Positions 1 through 5,654 of a stretch of 9,544 nt of DNA are shown piece by piece. Position 1 is the stretch's first letter; every line of letters begins with the position of its first letter. The position numbers were made by a program, and so were the translations under genes. Where the stretch lies: assembly GCA_934370925.1 (NCBI GenBank), contig CAKRNG010000043.1, positions 1 through 9,544 of the forward strand, read 5' to 3'. The notes under the pieces were generated by a model. It made no database searches. It was not told where the DNA came from and worked only from the letters and a program-made list of their open reading frames with translations. This stretch comes from an uncultured Lacticaseibacillus sp. (GTDB lineage Bacteria; Bacillota; Bacilli; Lactobacillales; Lactobacillaceae).

Positions 1-135
1 ATACCGGAATCATGCCGTTCAAGAAAGCGCATAAGACTTTAATTATTTGACTGTCTACTTGACGCGGAGCCGTGCCGGAGAAAAGCGCTCCGGAACTGAT
101 GCCTTTTTTAGTCTATCGTTGATCACGTCCGGAGG

Positions 136-248
136 CTGCGCCAGAAGACGGGTTGTCCCCGGTATACAAGGCGGTCCCGGCGGAAATCCCGAACTTAGGA
201 TTTCTGCCGGGACCGTCTTGTATGTGAGGGGACAGTCTTCTGGCGCGC
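136..248. repeat. Large inverted repeat, family I copy A
   Basis: This is a roughly 113-bp palindromic element. The outer arms are GCGCCAGAAGAC (138-149) and GTCTTCTGGCGC (235-246). The inner arms are TACAAGGCGGTCCCGGC (165-181) and GCCGGGACCGTCTTGTA (206-222), with one internal mismatch. The innermost arms are GAAATCC (183-189) and GGATTTC (198-204) around an 8-nt loop. A second copy lies in the opposite orientation at 2971-3085. There is no T-run next to it, so it is not a classical terminator. It codes for nothing convincing; reading frames through it are by-products of the palindrome. I cannot match it to a named repeat family from memory. Confidence 0.85.
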
Positions 249-252
249 GACT

Positions 253-335
253 GGATGTAACGTTCGTGTGCTTTGGACTTATGGCGCCGTGCCCCACCAC
301 TGGAGACGCATTCAACCTGGAGCTGAACTTCTCCC
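253..335 (-). repeat. Repeat fragments: family I flank plus partial family II end
   Basis: Read on the minus strand, bases 253-287 match the flank of family I copy B (2808-2844), sharing GCGCCATAAGTCCAA and ACACGAAC. Bases 287-331 on the minus strand match the left end of family II (about 3651-3697 and 8051-8097), sharing GTCTCCAGTGGTGGGGCACGG and AAGTTCAGCTCC. The fragment is more diverged than the two full family II copies and lacks their hairpin cluster. It joins the two repeat families into one unit, and so suggests a mosaic or degraded third copy. Confidence 0.65.
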
Positions 336-380
336 GTCGACTGCCGGCATTCTCCACGCGCAAGCAAGCATAGCCGGACA

Positions 381-409
381 TCGCACTTTATTCGTAAAAA
401 TGATACAAT
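381..409 (+). promoter_or_regulatory. Probable extended -10 promoter for the HAD gene
   Basis: TGATACAAT (401-409) is a good extended -10 box (TGn then TACAAT at 404-409). The -35 region 17 bp upstream (TCGCAC, 381-386) is poor, as is common with extended -10 promoters. Transcription would start near 416, ahead of the start codon at 463. The promoter begins just downstream of the repeat fragments. This is inferred from consensus only. Confidence 0.5.
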
Positions 410-462
410 ATCGAGATGTAAACGTTATCAATATCATTAAAACTCAGGGGATGACTGCGGCT

Positions 463-1260
463 ATGCGTGAACAGAAGTTAATTACGACAGATATGGACGG
501 GACTTTTTTGAACGACCACATGGACTATGACCGGGAGCGGTTTGCTGCGTTACACCAGCAGATGGTTGCAAAAGGATTTCGTTTTGTTGTGGCGAGTGGG
601 AATCAGTACTTTCAGCTAAAATCCTTTTTTAGTGATTTTCCCGACACGATTTATTTATCTGAGAATGGGGCGCTTGTCCGTGATCTGGAGCAGATTTATT
701 TTAAGTCAACCTTTACGATGGATGAAACACTCCGAATTATTGATGTCTTAGTCGACTTGCCTGCCGTTGAGTGGACCGCGTGTGGCGTAAAGTCGGCGTA
801 TGTGTTGCGAACCGCGAGTGCATCGTATATTGAAGACACGCAGCGTTATTATCACCGGCTACAGATGATTGACAGTGTCGCGGAGATTGACGATGAGATT
901 CTGAAGTTCTCCACACACTGTCCAAGCAACGAAACGCAGAGTTATCTGGCCACCTACACGCGACTGTTGAAGGGGGTTGCGGTGCCAACGTCGAGCGGGC
1001 ATGGTGATATTGATATTATTCAACCTGGAATTCATAAGGCGAGGGGCATCGCGGAGTTGGGTGCGATTCTAGATGTGCCGGCAACTGCGATTGTTTCTTT
1101 TGGTAACGGAGGGAATGACATTGAAATGTTGGCGTATGCGGGTGATGGGGTTGCGGTCGCAAATGCCGATGAAGATGTTTTGACAGCGGCAAATCACGTG
1201 ACGGCGGATAACAATGCGCAAGGTGTTTTAACGTATATCGAGAAGCTGTTAAATGAATAA
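463..1260 (+). CDS. Cof-type HAD-superfamily phosphatase
   Basis: The protein is 265 residues, the usual size for the Cof/YidA-type (HAD subfamily IIB) phosphatases, which are cytosolic Mg-dependent enzymes acting on small phosphorylated metabolites such as sugar phosphates. Motif I is DMDGT (residues 10-14), with Asp10 as the expected nucleophile and Asp12 as acid/base. Motif II is Ser45 in VVASGN. The motif III lysine is probably Lys192 in IHKARG. Motif IV is GNGGNDIEML (from about residue 214) with Asn218 and Asp219. The large insert between motifs II and III is the C2 cap that sets substrate choice. The start at 463 is chosen because the family begins a few residues before DMDGT and AGGGG lies upstream (446-450), though 11-12 nt away. 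ATG 451 is in frame but would touch that site, and ATG 400 lies inside the promoter. The exact substrate cannot be told from sequence. The gene appears monocistronic. Confidence 0.88.
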   Translation: MREQKLITTDMDGTFLNDHMDYDRERFAALHQQMVAKGFRFVVASGNQYFQLKSFFSDFPDTIYLSENGALVRDLEQIYFKSTFTMDETLRIIDVLVDLPAVEWTACGVKSAYVLRTASASYIEDTQRYYHRLQMIDSVAEIDDEILKFSTHCPSNETQSYLATYTRLLKGVAVPTSSGHGDIDIIQPGIHKARGIAELGAILDVPATAIVSFGNGGNDIEMLAYAGDGVAVANADEDVLTAANHVTADNNAQGVLTYIEKLLNE

Positions 1261-1582
1261 AATAACGGTGACGTCAAACTCGTGTTCATAACAGTTATGT
1301 GAAAAATAAGTATCTGATTGACGCGTTGATTGCCGTCTCGGGATAGATTTATTCTAAGTATCTTCACAATCGTATTTTTATAAACAGTAAAATCGAATAA
1401 AAATCACATCTGGTCGCGAATAGTCTGATAGACTGATAAAAGACGATAAAGTGACCGAACAAGGGATGGCAAATCGCGTAATGATGTCGAGACCCACGGC
1501 AGGTGAAAACTGAGTTGTTAATGGAAATTATTAGGTTGTGTCAGTTAGTGTGATTGATAATGTGTGTAAGTTTGGAGAAGTT
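1261..1582. other. Intergenic region between HAD and GGDEF genes
   Basis: This 322-bp AT-rich stretch has no supported gene. It holds a weak dyad CATAA/TTATG (about 1288-1300) after the HAD stop, without a T-run, and a small dyad AGTCT-gat-AGACT (1422-1434). Possible promoters for the downstream gene are TTCACA (1363-1368) with TAAAAT (1388-1393), which has a long 19-bp spacer, and a weaker TTGACG (1318-1323) with TAGATT (1344-1349). None is compelling. In-frame GTG 1538 upstream of the chosen GGDEF start has no good ribosome binding site. Confidence 0.4.
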
Positions 1583-2749
1583 ATGGGTTTTAACGAAATT
1601 GCAGTTTCATTTGGGTTGTCCCTATTAACGAACCTTATCGTTGCGATTGGGGCAAACTCATTTTTTTATTGGGTAAATTCGAGTACGGCGGTACCGTTCG
1701 TTATCAAATATCGGTGCCGAATTACCCTGGGTGGGAGCTTTTTATTTCTCTTCTACTTGTTTGTTGAAGCGATGAATAATACGCATCTGTCAGGATTCTC
1801 AAACGGATATCATTGGACGTTCTTGAACATGATCATTATTTCGATGTACGCGTTCAATTTGCAGGCTGTATGGCATAATCAGGTGCTTTTGGAGTCCGTA
1901 TTGATGCTGCTGTATTTGGTGCTTTATGCGCATCAAATTACCGCGATTGGGTGCATCGCGTACCTGACGTTTGTGGGTGTTTTGTTCGTTGCGTACCGAT
2001 TCTCCGCGCTTGCGACGACAAGACGGTACGTGAATTACGGCTTACTTAGCCTTTTCGCCGCCGCGGGAATCACGATTATCTACCAGATGGATCCGTCCAG
2101 CGCCGGCGATAGTTGGTTCTGGGTGCGGCAGATTAGCGCCATTGTGATTATTGGCGTGGTTGTGCTGGAATATAACCGGTTGATGTTGAATTCACTGACG
2201 CGGACGAAAGAATTAGCCGTTGAAGCCACGGTGGATGGCTTGACGGGGTTGCTGAACTTCAGCTCGTTCAACCGGGAACTTGAAGCCAAGTTCAAGGCGT
2301 ACAAGGAACTTGATGGCTCGGCTTATTCCGTATTTGAAACGGATTTAGACGTTTTCAAGCGCATCAATGATACGTACGGGCACTTAGCTGGGAATCAGGT
2401 TCTGCGCGCCGTTGCACGTGAACTGAAATCGGCGGTGTCCGATTCAGATGTTCCCGCTAGTGTTTACCGGCTGGGAGGCGAAGAATTTGCTGTCGTTGCG
2501 ATGGCCGATTTGACCCAAAAGGAGGCGCGGCGACTCGCAATGAGCTTCCAGCGCCGGTTAGCTCGGCTACGGTTCCCAGAAATCGACGAGGGCCTGCGCA
2601 TCACGTGTTCAATCGGACAAGCACACGTGCAAAAGAGTGACTACAGCCACCACGATGTTTATCGCGCGGCGGATAGTAACTTGTACTTGTCAAAGCAGAA
2701 CGGCCGTAACTTGATTACCCTGCAACACGATGGGGAACAGGCACGGTAA
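1583..2749 (+). CDS. Membrane-anchored GGDEF diguanylate cyclase
   Basis: The protein has 388 residues. Residues 1 to about 200 are strongly hydrophobic with about six or seven membrane segments (for example near 6-26, 45-63, 100-138, 145-165 and 178-198) and match no sensor domain I recognise. Residues about 205-385 form a GGDEF domain, which makes the second messenger c-di-GMP from two GTP. The catalytic signature is intact: GGEEF at 298-302, preceded by DLDVFKRINDTYGH, which carries the metal-binding Asp and the substrate-contacting Asn/Asp. The usual inhibitory I-site RxxD before GGEEF is missing; SDSD stands there, with a slightly longer spacing. The start ATG 1583 is preferred over GTG 1538 because GGAG (1574-1577) sits at ideal distance. 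No EAL or HD-GYP phosphodiesterase and no c-di-GMP effector is in the window. Activity is inferred from motifs; the signal sensed is unknown. Confidence 0.88.
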   Translation: MGFNEIAVSFGLSLLTNLIVAIGANSFFYWVNSSTAVPFVIKYRCRITLGGSFLFLFYLFVEAMNNTHLSGFSNGYHWTFLNMIIISMYAFNLQAVWHNQVLLESVLMLLYLVLYAHQITAIGCIAYLTFVGVLFVAYRFSALATTRRYVNYGLLSLFAAAGITIIYQMDPSSAGDSWFWVRQISAIVIIGVVVLEYNRLMLNSLTRTKELAVEATVDGLTGLLNFSSFNRELEAKFKAYKELDGSAYSVFETDLDVFKRINDTYGHLAGNQVLRAVARELKSAVSDSDVPASVYRLGGEEFAVVAMADLTQKEARRLAMSFQRRLARLRFPEIDEGLRITCSIGQAHVQKSDYSHHDVYRAADSNLYLSKQNGRNLITLQHDGEQAR

Positions 2750-2849
2750 AGAGATTGCGGCTGTGTCGACAGTCGATTTGATTATCGTATACAAAACGGC
2801 GCGTGGGTGCGCCATAAGTCCAAGGCACACGAACATTACATCCTAGTCG

Positions 2850-2967
2850 AGCTACGTGCCCCAGAAGTCTGCGCTTAACCCAGAATTGATTGCGGTGGAA
2901 GTACACCACCTCCATCAATTCTACGTTAATGCTCAACTTCTGACCGGGGCACTGCGCTCTGTGATTC
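2850..2967. mobile_element. 118-bp inverted-repeat insertion (MITE-like) inside family I unit
   Basis: Compared with the uninterrupted flank in copy A (minus strand of about 240-260), copy B is split between ...TACATCCTAGTCG and GTCGCGCGCCAGAAG.... The 4-bp GTCG at 2846-2849 is repeated at 2968-2971, as expected of a target duplication. The inserted DNA folds on itself through GTGCCCC (2856-2862)/GGGGCAC (2946-2952), AGAAGT (2863-2868)/ACTTCT (2936-2941), TTAAC (2875-2879)/GTTAA (2925-2929), GAATTGAT (2883-2890)/ATCAATTC (2914-2921) and GGTGG/CCACC near the tip. Most internal loops are symmetric, of 3 or 6 nt. It encodes no transposase. It could be a non-autonomous element mobilised in trans. 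The insertion is read from a single comparison within this window. Confidence 0.6.
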
Positions 2968-2970
2968 GTC

Positions 2971-3085
2971 GCGCGCCAGAAGACTGCCCCCTAACATACA
3001 AAGCAGGCCCGGTAGAAATCCTAAGTTCGGGATTTCCACCGGGCCTGCTTTGTATACCGGGGCCAAACCGTCTTCTGGCGCAGCC
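2971..3085. repeat. Large inverted repeat, family I copy B
   Basis: This copy is reversed relative to copy A at 136-248. The outer arms are GCGC-CCAGAAGAC (2971-2984) and GTCTTCTGGCGC (3070-3081). The inner 17-bp arms TACAAAGCAGGCCCGGT (2997-3013) and ACCGGGCCTGCTTTGTA (3038-3054) pair perfectly, followed by GAAATCC/GGATTTC around the loop. Four base pairs in the 17-bp stem differ from copy A by matched double changes. The related flank extends left to about 2808, beyond the nested insertion. The element lies about 22 bp past the stop of the minus-strand stress gene and in the 3' region of the GGDEF gene, so it would be in the 3' transcript of either. Confidence 0.85.
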
Positions 3086-3098
3086 TCGCGCCGTTTTT
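3077..3098 (+). terminator. Candidate intrinsic terminator after the GGDEF gene and repeat cluster
   Basis: GGCGC (3077-3081) and GCGCC (3088-3092) pair around a 6-nt loop and are followed by TTTTT (3094-3098). The left arm is part of the outer arm of family I copy B, so forming the terminator competes with the outer stem of the repeat. It lies about 330 nt after the GGDEF stop, so that transcript would carry all the hairpins as a long 3' region. The stem is short, so strength is uncertain. Confidence 0.45.
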
Positions 3099-3106
3099 GT
3101 CTGTCG

Positions 3107-3559
3107 TTACCGGACAATCAGCGTTGAAACGGGCGCGTATTTAGCCAGTTTTGACGCGTTTGACCCGAAGTGCCGGGTAATGCCAGTCTTCGTTTCGGCC
3201 CCGATGATGAGTAGGTCGGGATTCATCTTCGGAATGACGGCTTCCAGGATAATTTCGGCGGGGTCACCTTCACCTAGCAGGCTGTTAACCTTCGTCACGC
3301 CGGCTGTTTTAGCCAGTTGCACGTATTTGGTGAGCTGGGCGTCGAGGTCATAACGCGAACGTTCAATGTGGCCTTTGCTCATCGACTCGTAAATGTTGAA
3401 GTCGCTGGTCTCAAGAACGGACACGATGGTTAACTCGGCGTGATCCTGCACCGCGCGCTTCACCGCATACGCGAAGGCTTTTTGCGCATCATCATCGCGG
3501 TCGACACCGACGAGGATGTGTTTGTAGTTGGATTTTGGTTTAAAGGGTGGTTGAGTCAT
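3107..3559 (-). CDS. Universal stress protein (UspA family)
   Basis: This is a 150-residue single Usp domain, the normal size. These cytosolic proteins often bind ATP, usually act as dimers and help survival under stress or starvation. Strand 1 carries HILVGVD with Asp20 at the usual nucleotide-contact position. The C-terminal phosphate loop is visible as GAETKTG...FGSNASKLAKYAPVSTLIVR (120-150). The spacing of glycines (G120, G126, G132, S133) departs slightly from the classical G-2x-G-9x-G(S/T), so ATP binding is likely but not certain. The ATG at 3559 has an excellent GGAGGT about 8 nt upstream. The gene is monocistronic, convergent with the GGDEF gene, and divergent from repeat family II copy 1. 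The exact physiological role is not predictable. Confidence 0.9.
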   Translation of the reverse strand: MTQPPFKPKSNYKHILVGVDRDDDAQKAFAYAVKRAVQDHAELTIVSVLETSDFNIYESMSKGHIERSRYDLDAQLTKYVQLAKTAGVTKVNSLLGEGDPAEIILEAVIPKMNPDLLIIGAETKTGITRHFGSNASKLAKYAPVSTLIVR

Positions 3560-3605
3560 GGGGGTACCTCCGTCTATTCGCTGTGACGTAACTGGTTATG
3601 TTTTC

Positions 3606-3611
3606 ATTGTA
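3606..3611 (-). promoter_or_regulatory. Extended -10 box of the usp promoter
   Basis: On the minus strand TGGTACAAT ends at 3606, giving a TG-extended -10 (TACAAT, 3606-3611) about 46 nt before the usp start codon. The expected -35 window (about 3629-3634) reads TCCACC on the minus strand, which is poor, and lies a few bases from the edge of repeat family II copy 1 (3638). Either the promoter works through the extended -10 alone or the repeat replaced the original upstream DNA. Confidence 0.5.
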
Positions 3612-3637
3612 CCATGTTGGCGCTTACAGGTGGAGGC

Positions 3638-3915
3638 GGCGGTTGTGGGGGAAAGTTCAGCTCCGGTTTTGGGGTGTCTCCAGTGATGGGGCACGGCACT
3701 AACGATGTCCAGAGTTCTAACCGCTAAAGCGCTAAGAACTTCTGGCTCCATAACTTCGGCCAAGCCCGGGCCAAAGTTATTCCACCTCGCTTTGAGCCTG
3801 TCTGACAAAGCCCGTCAGCCAGTCTCAAAGTCGGCCCGTTTCTAGGCGGTAAACCGCCAAGAAACTTTCACCACTTCCGCACCCCAAAACCTCCGCTGAA
3901 CTTTCCCCCGCAACG
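3638..3915. repeat. Hairpin-rich repeat, family II copy 1
   Basis: This is a 278-bp element almost identical to 8038-8316 (nine substitutions and one 1-base indel by eye). Its ends form an inverted repeat of about 35 bp: a 20-bp block (3642-3661 with 3895-3914) and GGTTTTGGGGTG (3665-3676) with CACCCCAAAACC (3880-3891), split by a symmetric 3-nt TCC loop. Inside lie four more hairpins: GTTCT...AGAAC with CGC-taaa-GCG; ATAACTT/AAGTTAT with GGCC/GGCC; CTTTGAG/CTCAAAG with CTGAC/GTCAG; and TTTCT/AGAAA with GGCGG-taaa-CCGCC. No transposase or convincing gene is present; a TTG-started frame on the minus strand merely tracks the repeat. It resembles a MITE or a structured intergenic repeat. Confidence 0.88.
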
Positions 3916-3992
3916 GCCTACATCGACGAGTTAATGAACCAATCGTGTGACAGGTAATTCAATAATACTGTTAAAGCACATCGCATTTCGTC

Positions 3993-4039
3993 AAAAAAAT
4001 CCCCGTAAATAGCAGTAAATTTGCTTGCGGTTTACGGGG
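3993..4039 (-). terminator. Intrinsic terminator of the marR-map transcript
   Basis: Read on the minus strand, CCCCGTAAA (complement of 4031-4039) pairs over 9 bp with TTTACGGGG (complement of 4001-4009) and is followed by A and seven Ts (3993-4000). The 21-nt loop itself can form a small AGCA/TGCT stem. A second hairpin, GCGCCTGCCC (4064-4073) with GGGTAGGCGC (4081-4090), lies between it and the map stop but has no T-run. Together they close the map transcript. Confidence 0.85.
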
Positions 4040-4109
4040 AAAGTCAATTTAGTGTTTGATTGTGCGCCTGCCCGGTCTTGGGGTAGGCGCTTGTGTCACT
4101 ATCTTTGTA

Positions 4110-4940
4110 CTACAGGTCGGTGAAGTTGCATTCTTCAGGGGTGAGGAGGTACTTGGCGTCGAATTCGGCGTCTTGGCTTGTCAGGATTTTTGGGCCATTC
4201 TTTGTGATGGCTAGGGTGTGTTCGTACTGTGCAGACAAGCTGTGGTCGGCGCTTGTGTAGTATTCCCATCCGTCTGGCATGACCTGGGTTGCCAGTTCCC
4301 ATGTGCCGAGGTTGACCATGGGTTCGATGGTGATGACCATGCCCGCACGTAAACGTAAGCCCGTGTGTGGCAGGCCGTATGCTTCAACGTCTGGTGCTTC
4401 GTGGACGGAAGGGCCGATACCGTGGCCGATGAGTTCGCGGACATCCCCCATGTGGTTTTCTGTTTCGACGAAGCCCTCGATGGCGTTGCCGATGTCGCCG
4501 ATGCGGTTGCCGACACGCGCCTGTTCGATGCCGAGGTAAAGGGCTTTGTGGGCCACATCCATGAGGTGGTCGATGGCGGGGGTGCTGTCGCCGATGACGT
4601 AACTCCAAGCCGAGTCACTCTGGTAGCCGTGCCAGCTGACGCACAAATCCACTTTGAGTAAATCGTGGTTCTTCAGCTTGAGGCCCTTGCGCGGAACGGC
4701 GTGGGCGACCTCATCGTTGAGACTGATACACGTCGCATATTTGTACCCGTCCACGCCCTTTTCGGAGGCAATTGCGTCGTGGGCGGTAATGTAATCATCC
4801 ACGAGGCGCTCAATGTCCCAGGTGTCCATGCCCACGTGGAGTTGGCGCTGTAATAAATGATGGACGCCCGCTAAAATGGCGCCAGATTTTGCCATCCCCG
4901 CGATTTCACGTGGCGACTTCAAAGTAATCAATTCAGTCAC
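4110..4940 (-). CDS. map: Methionine aminopeptidase, type I
   Basis: This 276-residue M24-family metallopeptidase removes the N-terminal methionine from nascent cytosolic proteins. All five metal ligands of the type I enzyme are visible: Asp98 and Asp109 (VDLCVSWHGYQSDSAWSY), His173 (IGHGIG), Glu206 (ITIEPMV) and Glu240 (SAQYEHT). His80 in DEVAHAVP is the expected substrate-binding histidine. The pita-bread fold ends near residue 253; the last 23 or so residues form a short extension of unclear role. The start is GTG at 4940, only weakly supported by an AGAAAG-like site, but the family-typical ITLKSPREI follows at once. It lies 39 bp downstream of marR on the same strand. It may be co-transcribed or use an extended -10 TGTTAGAAT just after the marR stop. 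Lactobacilli often carry more than one map-like gene, so it may not be the only copy. Confidence 0.93.
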   Translation of the reverse strand: MTELITLKSPREIAGMAKSGAILAGVHHLLQRQLHVGMDTWDIERLVDDYITAHDAIASEKGVDGYKYATCISLNDEVAHAVPRKGLKLKNHDLLKVDLCVSWHGYQSDSAWSYVIGDSTPAIDHLMDVAHKALYLGIEQARVGNRIGDIGNAIEGFVETENHMGDVRELIGHGIGPSVHEAPDVEAYGLPHTGLRLRAGMVITIEPMVNLGTWELATQVMPDGWEYYTSADHSLSAQYEHTLAITKNGPKILTSQDAEFDAKYLLTPEECNFTDL

Positions 4941-4979
4941 ACTTTCTGGTTATAAGATAGCTTTATTCTAACACGCCTG

Positions 4980-5513
4980 TTAGCAAAAACCTTTATCGGG
5001 AAGAACGTGGGTACCAGGGAGCGTTTTTCCGAAAATAGCTTGATCTAAAACTTTGGGGTCATCCACCTTCATGATGCCGGCCTTGGCGAGAAGTGCGATG
5101 ATGGCGATGAAGTGTTGGCTCAGTTCGGCACGTTCTGTGGGGGTTAGGCTCCCCAACTTGCCTTCCAGCTGAGTCTTGATGATGGTCATCTGCTGATTGG
5201 CAATCTGCTGCCCTTTTTGCGTGTGGAAAACGTTGACGATACGCCGATTATCCTCGTTGTGACGGCGTTCAACGAGACCGTCTGCCTCAAGCTTGGCAAT
5301 CGTGCGGGATAACTGTGCGTTCGAGACGCCAATTGTGCTGGCGAGGGCGGACATGCTGATGCCGGAATGGCTGTAGATGGTCATCATCGTCATGATGCTG
5401 AGGTTGGTGAGGTTCAGTTCCTTGAGATTTAGGCTCTGGAAAATCGTTTGGGCGCTCAAGCTGAAGAGGTCACCGAATAGTTTGACGTCATTGCGCTGGT
5501 TTGTGTCTGTCAT
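4980..5513 (-). CDS. MarR-family transcriptional regulator
   Basis: The protein is 177 residues, slightly longer than the usual 140-160. It has the MarR winged-helix core: helices ISMSALASTIGVSNAQLSRTIAKLEADGLVER (about 52-83), with the recognition helix near 64-78, and a wing HNEDNRRIVNVFHTQKG (85-101) with the typical D-x-R. The C-terminal helices (about 103-145) would form the dimer interface; the tail past 150 is an unassigned extension. MarR proteins are dimeric repressors released by small ligands or oxidation. The ATG at 5513 is preferred because GAAGGA lies 9 nt upstream; longer frames would run into the operator. It is divergent from the ABC exporter, with a shared palindrome between them, so it very probably controls that exporter and itself. 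One Cys (Cys177, last residue) is present but shows no redox motif. Confidence 0.9.
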   Translation of the reverse strand: MTDTNQRNDVKLFGDLFSLSAQTIFQSLNLKELNLTNLSIMTMMTIYSHSGISMSALASTIGVSNAQLSRTIAKLEADGLVERRHNEDNRRIVNVFHTQKGQQIANQQMTIIKTQLEGKLGSLTPTERAELSQHFIAIIALLAKAGIMKVDDPKVLDQAIFGKTLPGTHVLPDKGFC

Positions 5514-5535
5514 AGTTGCACTTCCTTCTGAGTCT

Positions 5536-5563
5536 AATTTACCACATGATAGAAATTTAACAA
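5536..5563 (-). promoter_or_regulatory. marR promoter
   Basis: On the minus strand TTGTTA (complement of 5558-5563) and TAAATT (complement of 5536-5541) are separated by 16 bp, and the -10 is preceded by TGG, giving an extended -10. The -35 falls inside the left arm of the 31-bp operator, so bound regulator would block it. This gives a leader of about 16 nt before ATG 5513, enough for the GAAGGA site. Confidence 0.5.
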
Positions 5564-5587
5564 TCGTCAATTGTTGACAATTGTTAA
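5557..5587. promoter_or_regulatory. 31-bp palindromic operator between marR and the ABC exporter
   Basis: The arms TTAACAATCGTCAA (5557-5570) and TTGACAATTGTTAA (5574-5587) are inverted repeats matching at 13 of 14 positions with a 3-bp centre. The right arm contains the -35 box of the exporter promoter and the left arm the -35 of the marR promoter. AT-rich palindromes of this kind placed over promoters are typical MarR-family binding sites. The binding itself is inferred from position and symmetry. Confidence 0.8.
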
Positions 5588-5601
5588 TCAAAAGCTATAC
5601 T
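5574..5601 (+). promoter_or_regulatory. Promoter of the ABC exporter gene
   Basis: A consensus TTGACA (5574-5579) and TATACT (5596-5601) are 16 bp apart, making this the best sigma-A promoter in the window. It is overlapped by the operator, so it should be strong when derepressed. Transcription would start near 5608, leaving about 47 nt of leader. Confidence 0.8.
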
Positions 5602-5654
5602 GAACACATATTAGGTGGCATGTTGCCAGCGTTGGTAGAAATGGAGTGGAAATT

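Noticed and set aside
3..50. Possible C-terminal end of an upstream + strand gene (…MPFKKAHKTLII stop)
   Set aside because: Only 15 codons are in the window and another frame (ending at 34) is also open, so neither can be supported.
75..109. CCGGAG/CTCCGG hairpin followed by six Ts as a terminator
   Set aside because: The T-run is 10 nt from the stem and the stem has only six pairs; too weak to annotate.
47..381. Open frames on both strands across the left-end repeat
   Set aside because: They follow the palindrome and repeat fragments, have no ribosome binding site and resemble each other only because of the inverted repeats.
2856..3353. 165-codon frame on the + strand
   Set aside because: It runs through the hairpin cluster and antisense to the usp gene, with no ribosome binding site.
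3596..3808. Open frame on the minus strand repeated at 8008-8208 with nearly the same protein
   Set aside because: It lies within repeat family II, uses a TTG start without a ribosome binding site and its similarity is explained by the repeat. The changes between copies fit stem pairing better than codon conservation.
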